From positions 78,486 to 142,485 of the forward strand of contig NZ_ALAS01000205.1 in assembly GCF_000290615.1 (NCBI RefSeq): a DNA stretch of 64,000 bases, written 5' to 3'. Shown in pieces: positions 47,735 to 57,040 of the stretch (positions are counted from its first letter, which is position 1; the number at the start of each line of letters is the position of its first letter). The translations under genes and the position numbers were made by a program. The DNA is from Heyndrickxia coagulans DSM 1 = ATCC 7050. Lineage in GTDB: Bacteria; Bacillota; Bacilli; Bacillales; Bacillaceae_C. A model generated the notes under the pieces. The model searched no databases, was not told where the DNA came from, and saw nothing but the letters and a program-made list of their open reading frames with translations.

Positions 47735-49765
47735 CTACGCTTCCGCATCAATCATATTGTTTTCCAACATGGCCGAAAAATGTCCCGCTTCCGGGTTTTC
47801 CCGCCGCTTTTGCTGCTGTTGCCGTTGTTCGCGGCCCCCGCTGTCCCCGGGCTGGCCGTGGGCTGTTTGCGCCGCTGTATCGCAGTATTCAACATCCATT
47901 TTTGTTAATTGGACCTGCTGGCCTGCCAAAGCATGTTTAAGCTGCTGCAGCTGGGAATCAAGCAAATCTTTTGCCGCACCGGTGTCTGTCAGGATTTTTG
48001 CTGCCAGTTTTCCATCCTGCTCAAGCAATTCAACGCGCAAAGAACCGAGGTTTTCAGGTTCAAGGCGGATCAACAGCCGGCTTGCGCCTTTATGGCTGGA
48101 ATAGGCTGCCTTTTGAATGATATTGGCAAATTCCTGGACGAACTGCCGGTACGAAACCGAGTTGTGTTTTTCGCCGGTGTAAAGGACGAACTGTTCCACT
48201 TTGCCAGAGAGTGAAAATGCCGGGGCCGTATTGCCGTTCCCGTTTATTTCTTCTGCTGGTTGAAGATGGGTGCTGTTATGCGCAACGGGGCTTCGTTTAC
48301 CGGTTTCCCATCCGTTTGCCATCCCATCTCCGGTACTATCGTTTCCGGATTGCCCTGTTTGCTGGATTTCCCGGGAAAAATTCGGCACGACATGCCGGCT
48401 GCTGTCTCCCGGTTTTCCGTTTTCCTGCTGGAGATCCGTATGCTGGCCCGGCACAGCAGCCTGCACCTCATCAACCGGTGTTTTTAGTAGCGGCTTGGGT
48501 CCACTGTCACTGCCAGGCTGCCCGGTATTTGCCTGCAGATGGGCGGCGCTCGTTTGCACAACGGGCCCATTATTTTGTAATGGCCCGCCAGTCCCGTTTT
48601 CATTTGGCGTATTGCCCCGGGTAACTGCTTTGCCATTTTGGGCATCCGCTCCTGAAGCACCCGCCTGCACCGGTTTTGCGGCCGGATACCCGGTGTTTTC
48701 ATTCACGGCCACGGCTTCCTCTGCCATGCTGAACGGCGACCCTTCCTGCCGACGGGACAAGCGGCCATCCTTTGATAAGGCTTCCGCCAGTCCATTTTTA
48801 TCCGTTTGCAGCGGCGCTGTTCCGGCGGTGCCCGTACCTGGAGCAGCCGGGTCGCTTTCTTCATTTGCCGGCGATGCCGCTTCCGTCATCTCCGGAACCG
48901 CCCTGTTTGCAGAAAACAGCCCGGTTTGAAGCAGCGCCCGGTTGCTTTCCTGCTCATTTTGCGCTGGCTTGGCACTATCCGGTCCGGAAGCCATTTCCTG
49001 CGCAGCGGCATTTGGGGATAAAGGAAGAGCAGACGCCTTTTTTAGCAGGGACGAATCCGCTTTTTCGTCGGTTAAATGCAAATAAGCCGTTTTTAATATT
49101 TCTTCTTTTACGACAACGCCCGGCTGTTGCGGTCCGCTTGAAACCGTCTGCCCCCCGTTTGCATCATCTGCTGAAACCGCCTTTAGAAAGCGGCCGATTT
49201 TTTCGGACAACCGGGATAATTGTTCCGTTGTCTGCATCATTTTGATTCCTACCGCTGTATTCCTGGGATACGTTTTTAGAACAGCACCTGCCTGTCCGAG
49301 CAATGTTTTCGCATCTTCAAGGCCGAGCTTTATTAAAGACGGGACCGGCATGGAGGCGAGCATTTGCGCCATATTCATGATAGCCGCCGCGGCATCGCCC
49401 GTTTCGATTGCCGTTTTTGTTTCTTGTATCATTTTTTTGCTATTTTCATCTTCAGCACCGGCAAACCGCACAATCCGATTGAAAAGGGCGGAAACGGCCT
49501 GCATATCAGCCTCTTCATCCCGGCTTCCATCTTCTGCAGCCTGTTCCGCTGCCCCGGCCTTTTCCGTTAAAACCGCCACAATCATTTGTTGAAGCTTTTG
49601 GCAAACATCCACTGCTTCCTGGTTTTCCGTCATCCGCCCGCTGTCCTGGCCGGCAAGGCTCAAAAGCTGAAAAAACCCGGATGGCTGCGTCTGAAGCGGC
49701 GCGCCAGCTGTTTGCGTGCCTGGCGGAGAAAATGGCATAAGTTGAAGAGCCGAATTAACGTTCAT
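47735..49765 (-). CDS. fliK: Flagellar hook-length control protein FliK
   Basis: Secreted molecular ruler that sets hook length and triggers the FlhB switch. The C-terminal Flg_hook domain (about 560-640: LLIRLEPENLGSLRVELLEQDGKLAAKI) is clear. The preceding 550 residues are poorly conserved, with an Ala/Gly/Gln/Pro-rich stretch (about 240-540). At 676 residues it is clearly longer than B. subtilis FliK (487 as I recall). ATG preceded by AAAGGAGGTG. Confidence 0.94.
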   Translation of the reverse strand: MNVNSALQLMPFSPPGTQTAGAPLQTQPSGFFQLLSLAGQDSGRMTENQEAVDVCQKLQQMIVAVLTEKAGAAEQAAEDGSRDEEADMQAVSALFNRIVRFAGAEDENSKKMIQETKTAIETGDAAAAIMNMAQMLASMPVPSLIKLGLEDAKTLLGQAGAVLKTYPRNTAVGIKMMQTTEQLSRLSEKIGRFLKAVSADDANGGQTVSSGPQQPGVVVKEEILKTAYLHLTDEKADSSLLKKASALPLSPNAAAQEMASGPDSAKPAQNEQESNRALLQTGLFSANRAVPEMTEAASPANEESDPAAPGTGTAGTAPLQTDKNGLAEALSKDGRLSRRQEGSPFSMAEEAVAVNENTGYPAAKPVQAGASGADAQNGKAVTRGNTPNENGTGGPLQNNGPVVQTSAAHLQANTGQPGSDSGPKPLLKTPVDEVQAAVPGQHTDLQQENGKPGDSSRHVVPNFSREIQQTGQSGNDSTGDGMANGWETGKRSPVAHNSTHLQPAEEINGNGNTAPAFSLSGKVEQFVLYTGEKHNSVSYRQFVQEFANIIQKAAYSSHKGASRLLIRLEPENLGSLRVELLEQDGKLAAKILTDTGAAKDLLDSQLQQLKHALAGQQVQLTKMDVEYCDTAAQTAHGQPGDSGGREQRQQQQKRRENPEAGHFSAMLENNMIDAEA

Positions 49766-49798
49766 GTTTTTCACCTCCTTTCAAGTTTACCGGACGGC

Positions 49799-50422
49799 TT
49801 ATGTTCCTGTACGCCCGAGCATTTGTGTATATTTTGCTGCTTTATCGGCGCTCATTTTTTCAAGGACGTTCGCCAGTGTCCCCGAACTGAGCTGGGAAAG
49901 GATTCCCGTTGCCTCCTGGTCGTTCATTTTTTGAATAATGGCAGCCGCGTTTTCCGGATTCATATTTTCATAGGTGCTTGCAATTTCTTTTAATTTTTTC
50001 TGGTTGGCTGCCTGTTGTTGCTGGGCTTTCTTTAGTTGTTGCTTCAGATCGGATACTGTCTGTTTCATTTTCAAATTGTTCTGCTGGCTTTTGTCCAGTT
50101 CGGATTGCAGCTTGCTGATTTCTTTGTCTTTTTCCGTCACTTGTTTTTGTAAAGAACGGATCTGGCTTTTATACTGCGTTTCGCTGAATGTGCCGCTTTG
50201 CTTCTGCCCTTTTTCGTTCCCGTCTGCGCCAAACATCCCGGTCACCTGATGGGCCAGGCCCGATGCTTTGCTGATGACATTGACGCCCGAGATGGTGGCG
50301 ATAATGATCGCCATCGCTGTAGCAAACAGCAGCGGAATCAGAATCACATAGAAAAACCACTGCAGTTTGCCGCCTTTTTTTTCTTCTTCTGCTGTCTCGA
50401 TTTCTTCCATTTTTTTGCGCAT
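49799..50422 (-). CDS. ylxF: MotE-like/YlxF flagellar operon protein
   Basis: Single-pass membrane protein with one N-terminal helix (about 23-45), a coiled coil (85-145: KSQIRSLQKQVTEKDKEISKLQSEL) and a C-terminal MgtE_N/MotE-like domain (YENMNPENAAAIIQKMNDQEATGILSQLSSGTLANVLEKM). Related to the MotE stator chaperone family; function in Bacillus is not established. Length 207. It lies between fliJ and fliK as in B. subtilis. Confidence 0.92.
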   Translation of the reverse strand: MRKKMEEIETAEEEKKGGKLQWFFYVILIPLLFATAMAIIIATISGVNVISKASGLAHQVTGMFGADGNEKGQKQSGTFSETQYKSQIRSLQKQVTEKDKEISKLQSELDKSQQNNLKMKQTVSDLKQQLKKAQQQQAANQKKLKEIASTYENMNPENAAAIIQKMNDQEATGILSQLSSGTLANVLEKMSADKAAKYTQMLGRTGT

Positions 50423-50444
50423 AACATCACCCGGTTTTCAGGCT

Positions 50445-50879
50445 TTAGTGGTAAAAAGTCTGGGTTGAAATTTCATCCGCCTGCTTTTCTTCCTGTAGCT
50501 TCAGTTTCATCAGAAAACGGCTGTAATCTTTGTCTTTCAGTTTTTCATATTTTTTGACTTCTATATTTTTCTCCTGCAGCTTCTGCTGGTGCCAGTTCAT
50601 CCGGTTGCGTGCATTCATGACAAGGTTCTGGTAATAATGGATTGATTTTTCAATATCATCAATAAACCACCGGTAATGCCGGATTTCCTGGACGGAAAGG
50701 CCCGTTTTCATTTTCTCAGCCTGGCGGGCTTCCAGGTCCTCTTTCTTTTTCAAAAGCCCGTACAGCTCACGGGCCACATTTTCAAATGCCTGTACCGCAT
50801 TTTTGTAAGCACTGAGCGCCTCGTCTTTTTCCTTTTCTCTGACATCAAGGATTTTCTCGAATTTATAATGATAATTCAT
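50445..50879 (-). CDS. fliJ: Flagellar export chaperone FliJ
   Basis: Coiled-coil protein that interacts with FliI and FlhA to drive export. The 144 residues are almost entirely helical and charged, with YHYKFEKILDVREKEKDEALSAYK at the N terminus. The ATG overlaps the fliI stop (ATGA), with GGTGAG five bases upstream; the GTG two codons earlier overlaps that site. Confidence 0.94.
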   Translation of the reverse strand: MNYHYKFEKILDVREKEKDEALSAYKNAVQAFENVARELYGLLKKKEDLEARQAEKMKTGLSVQEIRHYRWFIDDIEKSIHYYQNLVMNARNRMNWHQQKLQEKNIEVKKYEKLKDKDYSRFLMKLKLQEEKQADEISTQTFYH

Positions 50880-52201
50880 GCCCACTCACCCGTTTCCGCA
50901 AGCCCGATTAAAGCCCTGATGCTGCTTTCCATGCTGCAGGTTTCGTCGGTGCTTTGCTTGATAAAAGAAACAATTTTCGGATAGCGTTCGATCGCTTCAT
51001 CAATTTCTTTTGATGCACCCGGTTTATAAGCGCCGATATTGATCAGGTCTTCCGAATTCAAATAAGTGCTTAACTGTTCGCGGATCTTTTCCGCGGCTTT
51101 TTTGTGCGCGGGACTTGCAAGCTGGCTCATCAGCCGGCTGACGCTTTTTAAAATATTGATTGCCGGGTACTGCCCTTTATTTGCCAAATCCCTGTCCAAG
51201 ACAAAATGCCCGTCTAAAATGCCGCGCACTGTATCGGCAATCGGTTCATTCATATCATCCCCGTCGACAAGCACGGTGTAAATGCCGGTAATCGTGCCGG
51301 ATTCATTTGTACCGGTCCTTTCCAAAAGCTTCGGCAAAATCGCGAAAACGGAAGGAGTATATCCTTTTGTAGCCGGCGGTTCCCCCGTTGCCAGCCCGAC
51401 TTCTCGCTGGGCCATCGCGACCCGGGTAACCGAGTCCATCATAAACATGACATTAAGGCCCCGGTCTCTGAAATATTCCGCAATCGCTGTTGCCGTATAG
51501 GCGCCTTTAATCCGCATCAATGCCGGCTGGTCGCTTGTTGCCACGACAACAATGGACTTTTTTAAACCTTCCGGGCCGAGGTCGTGCTCAATAAATTCCC
51601 TTACTTCTCTGCCCCGCTCCCCGATCAGGGCGATCACATTCAGGTCGGCATTTGTGTTGCGTGCAATCATGCCGAGCAGGGTGCTTTTGCCGACGCCGCT
51701 TCCGGCAAAAATGCCGATCCGCTGGCCTTTTCCAACCGTCAGCAAACTGTCGATCGCGCGGACGCCGAGCTCAATCGGTTCCCTGATCGGCGGGCGCTTG
51801 AGCGGGTTGGGCGGCGTCCGGTCGATCGGAATCGGTTTTAGGCCGGCGGGAAGCGGGGAATGGTCGAGCGGCATGCCCAGAGGGTCAATGACTTTTCCCA
51901 ACAGCCGCGGGCCTGCTTTTACCTGCATGGGTTTCCCCGTTGCTTCCACAAGGCTGCCGGGAGAGATTTCCTGGATGTTCGTATAAGGCATTAAAATGAC
52001 ATTCTCGTCACGGAATCCGACAACTTCGGCAATGATTTTTTTCGCATTTTTTTTGTTGTCCACATGAATATAACAGATATCGCCGATGGAACTTTCCGGT
52101 CCGAGTGATTCGATCATTAACCCGATCACTCTTTTTACTTTTCCGTAATGTTTAAACGTCCCGATTGCGGGTATATAATTTAAGAGACCGGCTGCCTTCA
52201 T
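50876..52201 (-). CDS. fliI: Flagellum-specific ATP synthase FliI
   Basis: ATPase of the flagellar export apparatus, related to F1 beta. Walker A GSGVGKS at 168-174, VIALIGERGREVREF and Walker B FMMDSVTRVAMAQREVG are intact. Length 441. Its ATG overlaps the fliH stop. Confidence 0.97.
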   Translation of the reverse strand: MKAAGLLNYIPAIGTFKHYGKVKRVIGLMIESLGPESSIGDICYIHVDNKKNAKKIIAEVVGFRDENVILMPYTNIQEISPGSLVEATGKPMQVKAGPRLLGKVIDPLGMPLDHSPLPAGLKPIPIDRTPPNPLKRPPIREPIELGVRAIDSLLTVGKGQRIGIFAGSGVGKSTLLGMIARNTNADLNVIALIGERGREVREFIEHDLGPEGLKKSIVVVATSDQPALMRIKGAYTATAIAEYFRDRGLNVMFMMDSVTRVAMAQREVGLATGEPPATKGYTPSVFAILPKLLERTGTNESGTITGIYTVLVDGDDMNEPIADTVRGILDGHFVLDRDLANKGQYPAINILKSVSRLMSQLASPAHKKAAEKIREQLSTYLNSEDLINIGAYKPGASKEIDEAIERYPKIVSFIKQSTDETCSMESSIRALIGLAETGEWA

Positions 52202-52950
52202 TCCGCATCCTCCCCGATCAGTTCCAAAAGCTTTGCCTTAAGTTCCGACAGCTGGATGTCAATGCTTGCGTCAATCCTACCGCTGCCGCTTTCGATATAG
52301 ACCTGGTACGGTTTAAGCGAATCATCCGGGTAGACATAGCATTTTGTATCGTTCGGGAAGAGGGCATCAAGTTCTTCCTTGTTATCCATCACAAAGGCGT
52401 ATTGCCCCGGATGGATATGGAGATCGACTTCTTTATACCCGGCCGCTTCTTTTAACACGTTTTTTACGATGGAAAGCATTTTTTCGGGGGATGTTTCAAG
52501 CGTGTCATGCAAAATTTTTCCTGCTGCTTTCATCGCGAGTTCCAAAATATCTTTTTCCGATGCTGCCAAATGTTTTTTAAACGCCTCTTTGGAACGGTTG
52601 ACGATGTCAATTGACTCGTTTAAATGGTTGCGGATGCTTTCAAACCCTTCCTTGCGGCCATCGGCATAACCGGCTTCAAACCCTTGGCGCTGTGCTTCTT
52701 CGGTGAGCTTTACTTTTTCCTGCTCCCACTGTTTTTTTTCTTCGGCAACTTGCCGGCGTACTGCTTCTGCTTCTTTTTGGCTGTCCAAAAGCAGGCGCTC
52801 TGCCTCGGTTTGATATTTTGCGAAAATATCCTCTTTCACAGCGGTTGCATCTCCCGTTTTTTCGGGCAAAGCAGGGAGCCGGCGCACGCTGATCACGCGC
52901 ATTTTGGAAACAACACCTGCATTGTGCTTTGTTTTAATAATATTAGACAA
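52198..52950 (-). CDS. fliH: Flagellar assembly protein FliH
   Basis: Regulator of FliI and stalk-like component of the export ATPase. A central coiled coil (about 55-110) and C-terminal helical/beta domain are visible; GFEAGYADGRKEGFESI is typical. The frame continues upstream into fliG, but the TTG at 52950 aligns with the expected SLSNIIK start and overlaps the fliG end by eight bases. GGAGG is 11 bases away, so the site is not ideal. 250 residues. Confidence 0.92.
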   Translation of the reverse strand: MSNIIKTKHNAGVVSKMRVISVRRLPALPEKTGDATAVKEDIFAKYQTEAERLLLDSQKEAEAVRRQVAEEKKQWEQEKVKLTEEAQRQGFEAGYADGRKEGFESIRNHLNESIDIVNRSKEAFKKHLAASEKDILELAMKAAGKILHDTLETSPEKMLSIVKNVLKEAAGYKEVDLHIHPGQYAFVMDNKEELDALFPNDTKCYVYPDDSLKPYQVYIESGSGRIDASIDIQLSELKAKLLELIGEDAE

Positions 52951-53956
52951 TGATGTCGTCGCCTCCGTTCCTCGCGATGATGATTTCACCGCTGTCTTCC
53001 AGCCTGCGGATAATGGACACAATTCTCGACTGGGCTTCTTCGACTTCACGCAGCCGTACCGGGCCCATATACTCCATTTCTTCTTTCATGGAATCGGCCA
53101 TCCGTTGCGACATATTGCGGAAAATAATTTCTTTCACTTCGTCGCTTGAGACTTTCAGCGCAAGAAGCAGATCTTCATTTTCACATTCGCGGATGACGCG
53201 CTGAATGGAACGGTTGTCCAGGGTGACGATATCTTCGAATACAAACATCCGTTTCTTGATCTCTTCGGCAAGTTCGGGATCTTTCTGTTCCAGCGAGTCA
53301 AGGATCGTTTTCTCCGTCGTACGGTCGACCCCGTTCAGCACTTCGACAACAGAGTCCACCCCGCCTGTCTGCGTATAATCCTGCGTCACCGTCGCGGACA
53401 GCTTCCTTTCCAAAATCGCTTCCACTTCGTTGATAATTTCAGGGGATGTGCCTTCCATTAAGGCAATTCTTCTGGCAATGTCCCCCTGCATTTCAGGCGG
53501 AAGCTCGGAAAGGATCTGCCCGGCTTTTTCCGGATCCAGGTAGGACAAAATCAAGGCGATCGTCTGCGGGTGTTCATCCTGGATAAAATTCAGAATCTGG
53601 GCCGCATCTGCTTTTCTGGCAAAATCAAAAGGGCGCACCTGCAGCGATGAAGTCAGCCGGTTGATGATGGATGTCGCCTGTTCCGGGCCAAGCGCTTTTT
53701 CGAGAACCATTTTGGCGTAACCGATCCCGCCCTGGGTAATATAGTCCTGTGCCAAAGCAATATGGTGAAATTCGGTCAGCACTCTTTCCTTCGTTTCATT
53801 GTCGACTTTTCTGACGCCTGAGATTTCCAGCGTCAGTTTTTCGATTTCTTCTTCCGTTAAGTGTTTGTAGACGGATGCCGATACGTCCGGGCCGAGAGAA
53901 ATCAGGAGAACGGCTGCTTTTTCTTTGCCGGATAATGTTTTTTCTTTACTTGCCAT
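52943..53956 (-). CDS. fliG: Flagellar motor switch protein FliG
   Basis: Rotor protein that contacts the stator. Armadillo-like N, middle (HPQTIALILSYLDPEKAGQILSELP) and C domains are present; the C-terminal charged helix DNRSIQRVIRECENEDLLLALKV carries the torque residues. Length 337. ATG with GGAGGG upstream; 12 bases after fliF. Confidence 0.97.
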   Translation of the reverse strand: MASKEKTLSGKEKAAVLLISLGPDVSASVYKHLTEEEIEKLTLEISGVRKVDNETKERVLTEFHHIALAQDYITQGGIGYAKMVLEKALGPEQATSIINRLTSSLQVRPFDFARKADAAQILNFIQDEHPQTIALILSYLDPEKAGQILSELPPEMQGDIARRIALMEGTSPEIINEVEAILERKLSATVTQDYTQTGGVDSVVEVLNGVDRTTEKTILDSLEQKDPELAEEIKKRMFVFEDIVTLDNRSIQRVIRECENEDLLLALKVSSDEVKEIIFRNMSQRMADSMKEEMEYMGPVRLREVEEAQSRIVSIIRRLEDSGEIIIARNGGDDIIV

Positions 53957-53968
53957 CTTGTCTCCCTC

Positions 53969-55558
53969 CTATTCTTCGGAAAGCCATGACCGCAATAGTT
54001 TTGCAAACTCATCCGGTTTTTCCTTTGCCATTTTTTCAAGCTGCTTCCGCCTTGCTGTAGCGTCGTTTTCCTGTTCCTCATTTACGTCCGGAATACGGGG
54101 CGGTGCCGTTTTTTCCGGCGTTTCTACCACCATCTCTTCTTCAGCCTCCGAAGCGGCCCGCCGTCTGTTCCGGATCATGAGGAAGATGAGCACGGCAATC
54201 ACGAGAAGCAAACCTCCGCCAATCGCGTATACCCACCACGGGATTGAAGCTTTTTCCGCCTTCTCCGGCGCATTGGCTGCAAACGGCTGGACGGAAACCG
54301 CGATTTTATCGGCAACCGTTCGATTGGTCAGCCTTGTGCCGCTTGACTTGTCAATCGACGTTCTGACAATCGTAGAAAGCATCGATTTAATATCTTTTAA
54401 CCGGGAAGCGGGCAAGGAAGAGCGTTTTGTTCTGACCGGCGGCTCGACCATGACTTCTATGCCGAGATCGCGGATTTTGTACGGGCTCTCTGTAATTTTC
54501 CGTTTAATCCGGTTTACTTCGTAGTTGATCGTGTCGCTTGTTTTGGAATACGTCCCGTTCCCGTTCGACCCGGATACATAGGAAGAGCCGACAGAATCCG
54601 TGCTGCCTGATGGCGTTCCGGCTGCTGCGCCGGTACCCTTGTATGTTTCCTGGATTTTTTTTGCGCTGATTTCAATGCCTTTCATATTCGTCTTATCAAC
54701 CGGTTCAACGAGATCTTCCTCGCGTTTTTCCTGTGTAAAATCGATATCCGCTGTAACGGTGACAACCGCTTTTCCTGCACCCATCAGCGTGGAAAGCATC
54801 GTTTGCACCTGCTGCTGGATGTCCCGTTCGATTTGTTTTTTGATCGCCTGCTGCTGTGTATAAGCATTTCCGGAAGAACTTGAAGAATTTATGTCATAGT
54901 ACTCAAAATTCTGGTTCATAATGACGATATTATCAGTAGGAAGATTCGGAACGCTTTTCGAAACAAGGTTGTAAACGGCTTTTATCTGGTTTTGGTCCAA
55001 CTCATAACCGGGTTTTAACGTCAGGACAACCGATGCGGAAGCTTTTGCCTGGCTGTCGGCTACGAAGACACTTTGGTTCGGCAGATTGATCATCACCTTT
55101 GCTTTTTCGACGCCGTCCATCTGTTCAATCAGATTCTCCAGTTCCGTCTGCATCGCATCGAGCTTTACGACGTTAAATTCATTGTCTGTCATCCCGAATT
55201 TTGCATTCTGGCTGAAAAAGGAATAGTCGATGCTGCCGGTCTTTGGCAGCCCTTTTGCAGCCAATGTGACTTTCAAATCGTCCACCCGGTCTTCAGGCAC
55301 TTCGATCGTTTTGCCGCCGTCCGTGATTTTGGACGGAACGCCTTCCTGGTCTAGTTCATCCTTGATGGATCCTGTTTCGGAGACATCCAGCCCGCTGTAG
55401 AGCGGCGCGTATTTTGTTTTCGTCATAAAATAAGTGATTCCGGCAGCAAGTACCAGCATAAGGGCAACGGCGGATATGCCGATTGTTTTCTGCTTCTTGC
55501 TCCTGCTTTTCCAAAACCCTTTCAGGTTTTGAAAAGATTGTTTTAACTTTTCATTCAT
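53969..55558 (-). CDS. fliF: Flagellar MS-ring protein FliF
   Basis: Membrane platform of the basal body. An N-terminal transmembrane helix (about 27-47), periplasmic-side ring-building domains with AKVMINLPNQSVFVADSQAKASASVVL, a second helix near 440-460 (WWVYAIGGGLLLVIAVLIFLMI) and the FliG-binding C terminus (EFAKLLRSWLSEE). The ATG six bases after GGGGG gives 529 residues; the adjacent ATG is equally possible. Confidence 0.96.
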   Translation of the reverse strand: MNEKLKQSFQNLKGFWKSRSKKQKTIGISAVALMLVLAAGITYFMTKTKYAPLYSGLDVSETGSIKDELDQEGVPSKITDGGKTIEVPEDRVDDLKVTLAAKGLPKTGSIDYSFFSQNAKFGMTDNEFNVVKLDAMQTELENLIEQMDGVEKAKVMINLPNQSVFVADSQAKASASVVLTLKPGYELDQNQIKAVYNLVSKSVPNLPTDNIVIMNQNFEYYDINSSSSSGNAYTQQQAIKKQIERDIQQQVQTMLSTLMGAGKAVVTVTADIDFTQEKREEDLVEPVDKTNMKGIEISAKKIQETYKGTGAAAGTPSGSTDSVGSSYVSGSNGNGTYSKTSDTINYEVNRIKRKITESPYKIRDLGIEVMVEPPVRTKRSSLPASRLKDIKSMLSTIVRTSIDKSSGTRLTNRTVADKIAVSVQPFAANAPEKAEKASIPWWVYAIGGGLLLVIAVLIFLMIRNRRRAASEAEEEMVVETPEKTAPPRIPDVNEEQENDATARRKQLEKMAKEKPDEFAKLLRSWLSEE

Positions 55559-55634
55559 CATTATCCCCCGGGATAAAAAATTCACGGTGTTTCATAAATA
55601 GAATAATTGGACAGCAAACAACGAACGTTCCGGC

Positions 55635-55666
55635 ATCCTTTCCGCCTGATGGCAGGTGGAAAGGAT
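55635..55666 (-). other. Strong stem-loop between fliE and fliF
   Basis: ATCCTTTCC pairs with GGAAAGGAT and, after one mismatch, CCTG with CAGG, around a four-base loop, in the 156-base gap between fliE and fliF. No T tract follows. The position inside the operon suggests mRNA processing, stability or partial attenuation. Confidence 0.7.
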
Positions 55667-55714
55667 CCGGGCGCTATGACCGGGAAACGGCTTTATGTGT
55701 ACCGGATCAGAACG

Positions 55715-56026
55715 TTATACTTGCATCTGCATCATTTCTTTATAGCCTTCGACTGCTTTGTTTCTGACTTCCAGTGCCGCCTGCATCGAAAGGTTTGCTT
55801 TTTGCACGGCGACCATCACCTGGTACAGGTCCACATTTTCGCCGTTCGATAGTTTTGTGATCATATTGTCGGAATTGTTCTGCTGTTTGTTCAGTTCATT
55901 GACAGACTGCTTCAGCAAGTCCGAAAATGAAACGGAGCCGTTCGCGGACGGAGCGGTGCCCGCCGGTTTTGGCGACAGCCCGCTGAAACTTGCGGACGGC
56001 ATCTGGCTGATTTGTTGGATAGCCAC
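55715..56026 (-). CDS. fliE: Flagellar hook-basal body complex protein FliE
   Basis: Junction protein between MS ring and rod. VSFSDLLKQSVNELNKQQ and the C-terminal VDLYQVMVAVQKANLSMQAALEVRNKAVEGYKEMMQMQV are family typical. Length 103. GTG start with AGGAGG eight bases upstream. Confidence 0.96.
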   Translation of the reverse strand: MAIQQISQMPSASFSGLSPKPAGTAPSANGSVSFSDLLKQSVNELNKQQNNSDNMITKLSNGENVDLYQVMVAVQKANLSMQAALEVRNKAVEGYKEMMQMQV

Positions 56027-56062
56027 ATCATTCGCCTCCTTTCACGCGCGGAATTTTCCCTG

Positions 56063-56512
56063 TTACTGCCCGAGTTCGAGCGTCTTCATCAGCATCGCTT
56101 TGGAAGCATTCAACGCTGTGACATTGGCTTCATACGAACGGGTGGCGCTGATCATACCAGTCATTTCCGTTAAGAGATCCACATTTGGTTTTGTCACATA
56201 TCCATTCGCATCTGCATCCGGATCATCCGGATTGTATTCTTTTTTAAAATCGCTGTTATCTTCGACAATGCCGGCCACCTGGACGCCGGAACCGGCACCC
56301 TGCATTCCGAGTTTCGAACGAAATATGGAGGCAAAAGAACCGCCTCCTGCAGCAAGCACCACTTCTTTCCGGCGGTATGGCTGCCATTTCCCGTTTACAT
56401 ATGTATCTCTTGTTGTATCGGCGTTCGCAATATTGGAAGAGATGACATCCATCCGTAAACGCTGTGCCGATAAGGCTTCAGAAGAAATGTTCATTCCGGT
56501 GAACATGGACAT
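56063..56512 (-). CDS. flgC: Flagellar rod protein FlgC
   Basis: Proximal rod protein. SSEALSAQRLRMDVISSNIANADTTR at the N terminus and VDLLTEMTGMISATRSYEANVTALNASKAMLMKTLELGQ at the C terminus are conserved. Length 149. ATG with GAGGAGGT upstream, one base after the flgB stop. Confidence 0.97.
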   Translation of the reverse strand: MSMFTGMNISSEALSAQRLRMDVISSNIANADTTRDTYVNGKWQPYRRKEVVLAAGGGSFASIFRSKLGMQGAGSGVQVAGIVEDNSDFKKEYNPDDPDADANGYVTKPNVDLLTEMTGMISATRSYEANVTALNASKAMLMKTLELGQ

Positions 56513-56513
56513 C

Positions 56514-56903
56514 TTACTGACCTCCTCTCACGACATTTAATAAGGATGAAAGCTTTCCTTTTTCCAGCTCAATCAGAGCCTCGTAATAAATCTGGTTGCT
56601 GGCAAGGTTCGCCATTTCAGTATCGATGTCAACACTGTTGCCGTTGCTGTTGTAAGTGGTGCCGGATTCCGTCACAATTTCCGGGTTTGAATCCCCGGCG
56701 GAAAAACGGAAGTGCCGGGGGTCTGTCCGGTTTGCTGATAGGGCATTGACCGAATCCTCCAGCACATTTTTGAAACTGACATCCTGCGCCTTATAATTTG
56801 GTGTGTCCGCATTGGCAATATTGTTTGAAATCACTTTCTGCCGGAGCGAAGCATACTGCAATGCATGCTCAAGCGACCGTAACGCAGTGGAAGAGAGACT
56901 CAT
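56514..56903 (-). CDS. flgB: Flagellar rod protein FlgB
   Basis: Proximal rod protein and first gene of the fla/che operon. ALQYASLRQKVISNNIANADTPNYKAQDVSFK is the family signature. The ATG at 56903 has GAGGTG seven bases upstream and gives 129 residues, the B. subtilis length; upstream in-frame starts lie in the leader. Confidence 0.96.
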   Translation of the reverse strand: MSLSSTALRSLEHALQYASLRQKVISNNIANADTPNYKAQDVSFKNVLEDSVNALSANRTDPRHFRFSAGDSNPEIVTESGTTYNSNGNSVDIDTEMANLASNQIYYEALIELEKGKLSSLLNVVRGGQ

Positions 56904-56971
56904 CAATGGACACCTCATTACATAAACTTGACATTTTTTTCTTTTATACGACAAATTGTTTGCTATTTTTT

Positions 56972-57000
56972 ATTTTAATTGTTTCATAACGGGCTGTAAA
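56972..57000 (-). promoter_or_regulatory. SigA promoter of the fla/che operon
   Basis: TTTACA (57000-56995), a 17-base spacer and TAAAAT (56977-56972), each one mismatch from consensus. Predicted start near 56965, about 60 bases before flgB. Confidence 0.75.
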
Positions 57001-57025
57001 TGAACATATTTTTAAATCACAAAAA

Positions 57026-57040
57026 AATTTTTTGAAAGTG
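57026..57040. promoter_or_regulatory. CodY-box-like site upstream of fla/che promoter
   Basis: AATTTTTTGAAAGTG on the plus strand matches the CodY consensus AATTTTCWGAAAATT with three mismatches, about 25 bases upstream of the SigA -35. It overlaps a GAAAGT-GGG-ACTTTC dyad. CodY represses fla/che in B. subtilis, so the site is plausible. Confidence 0.45.
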
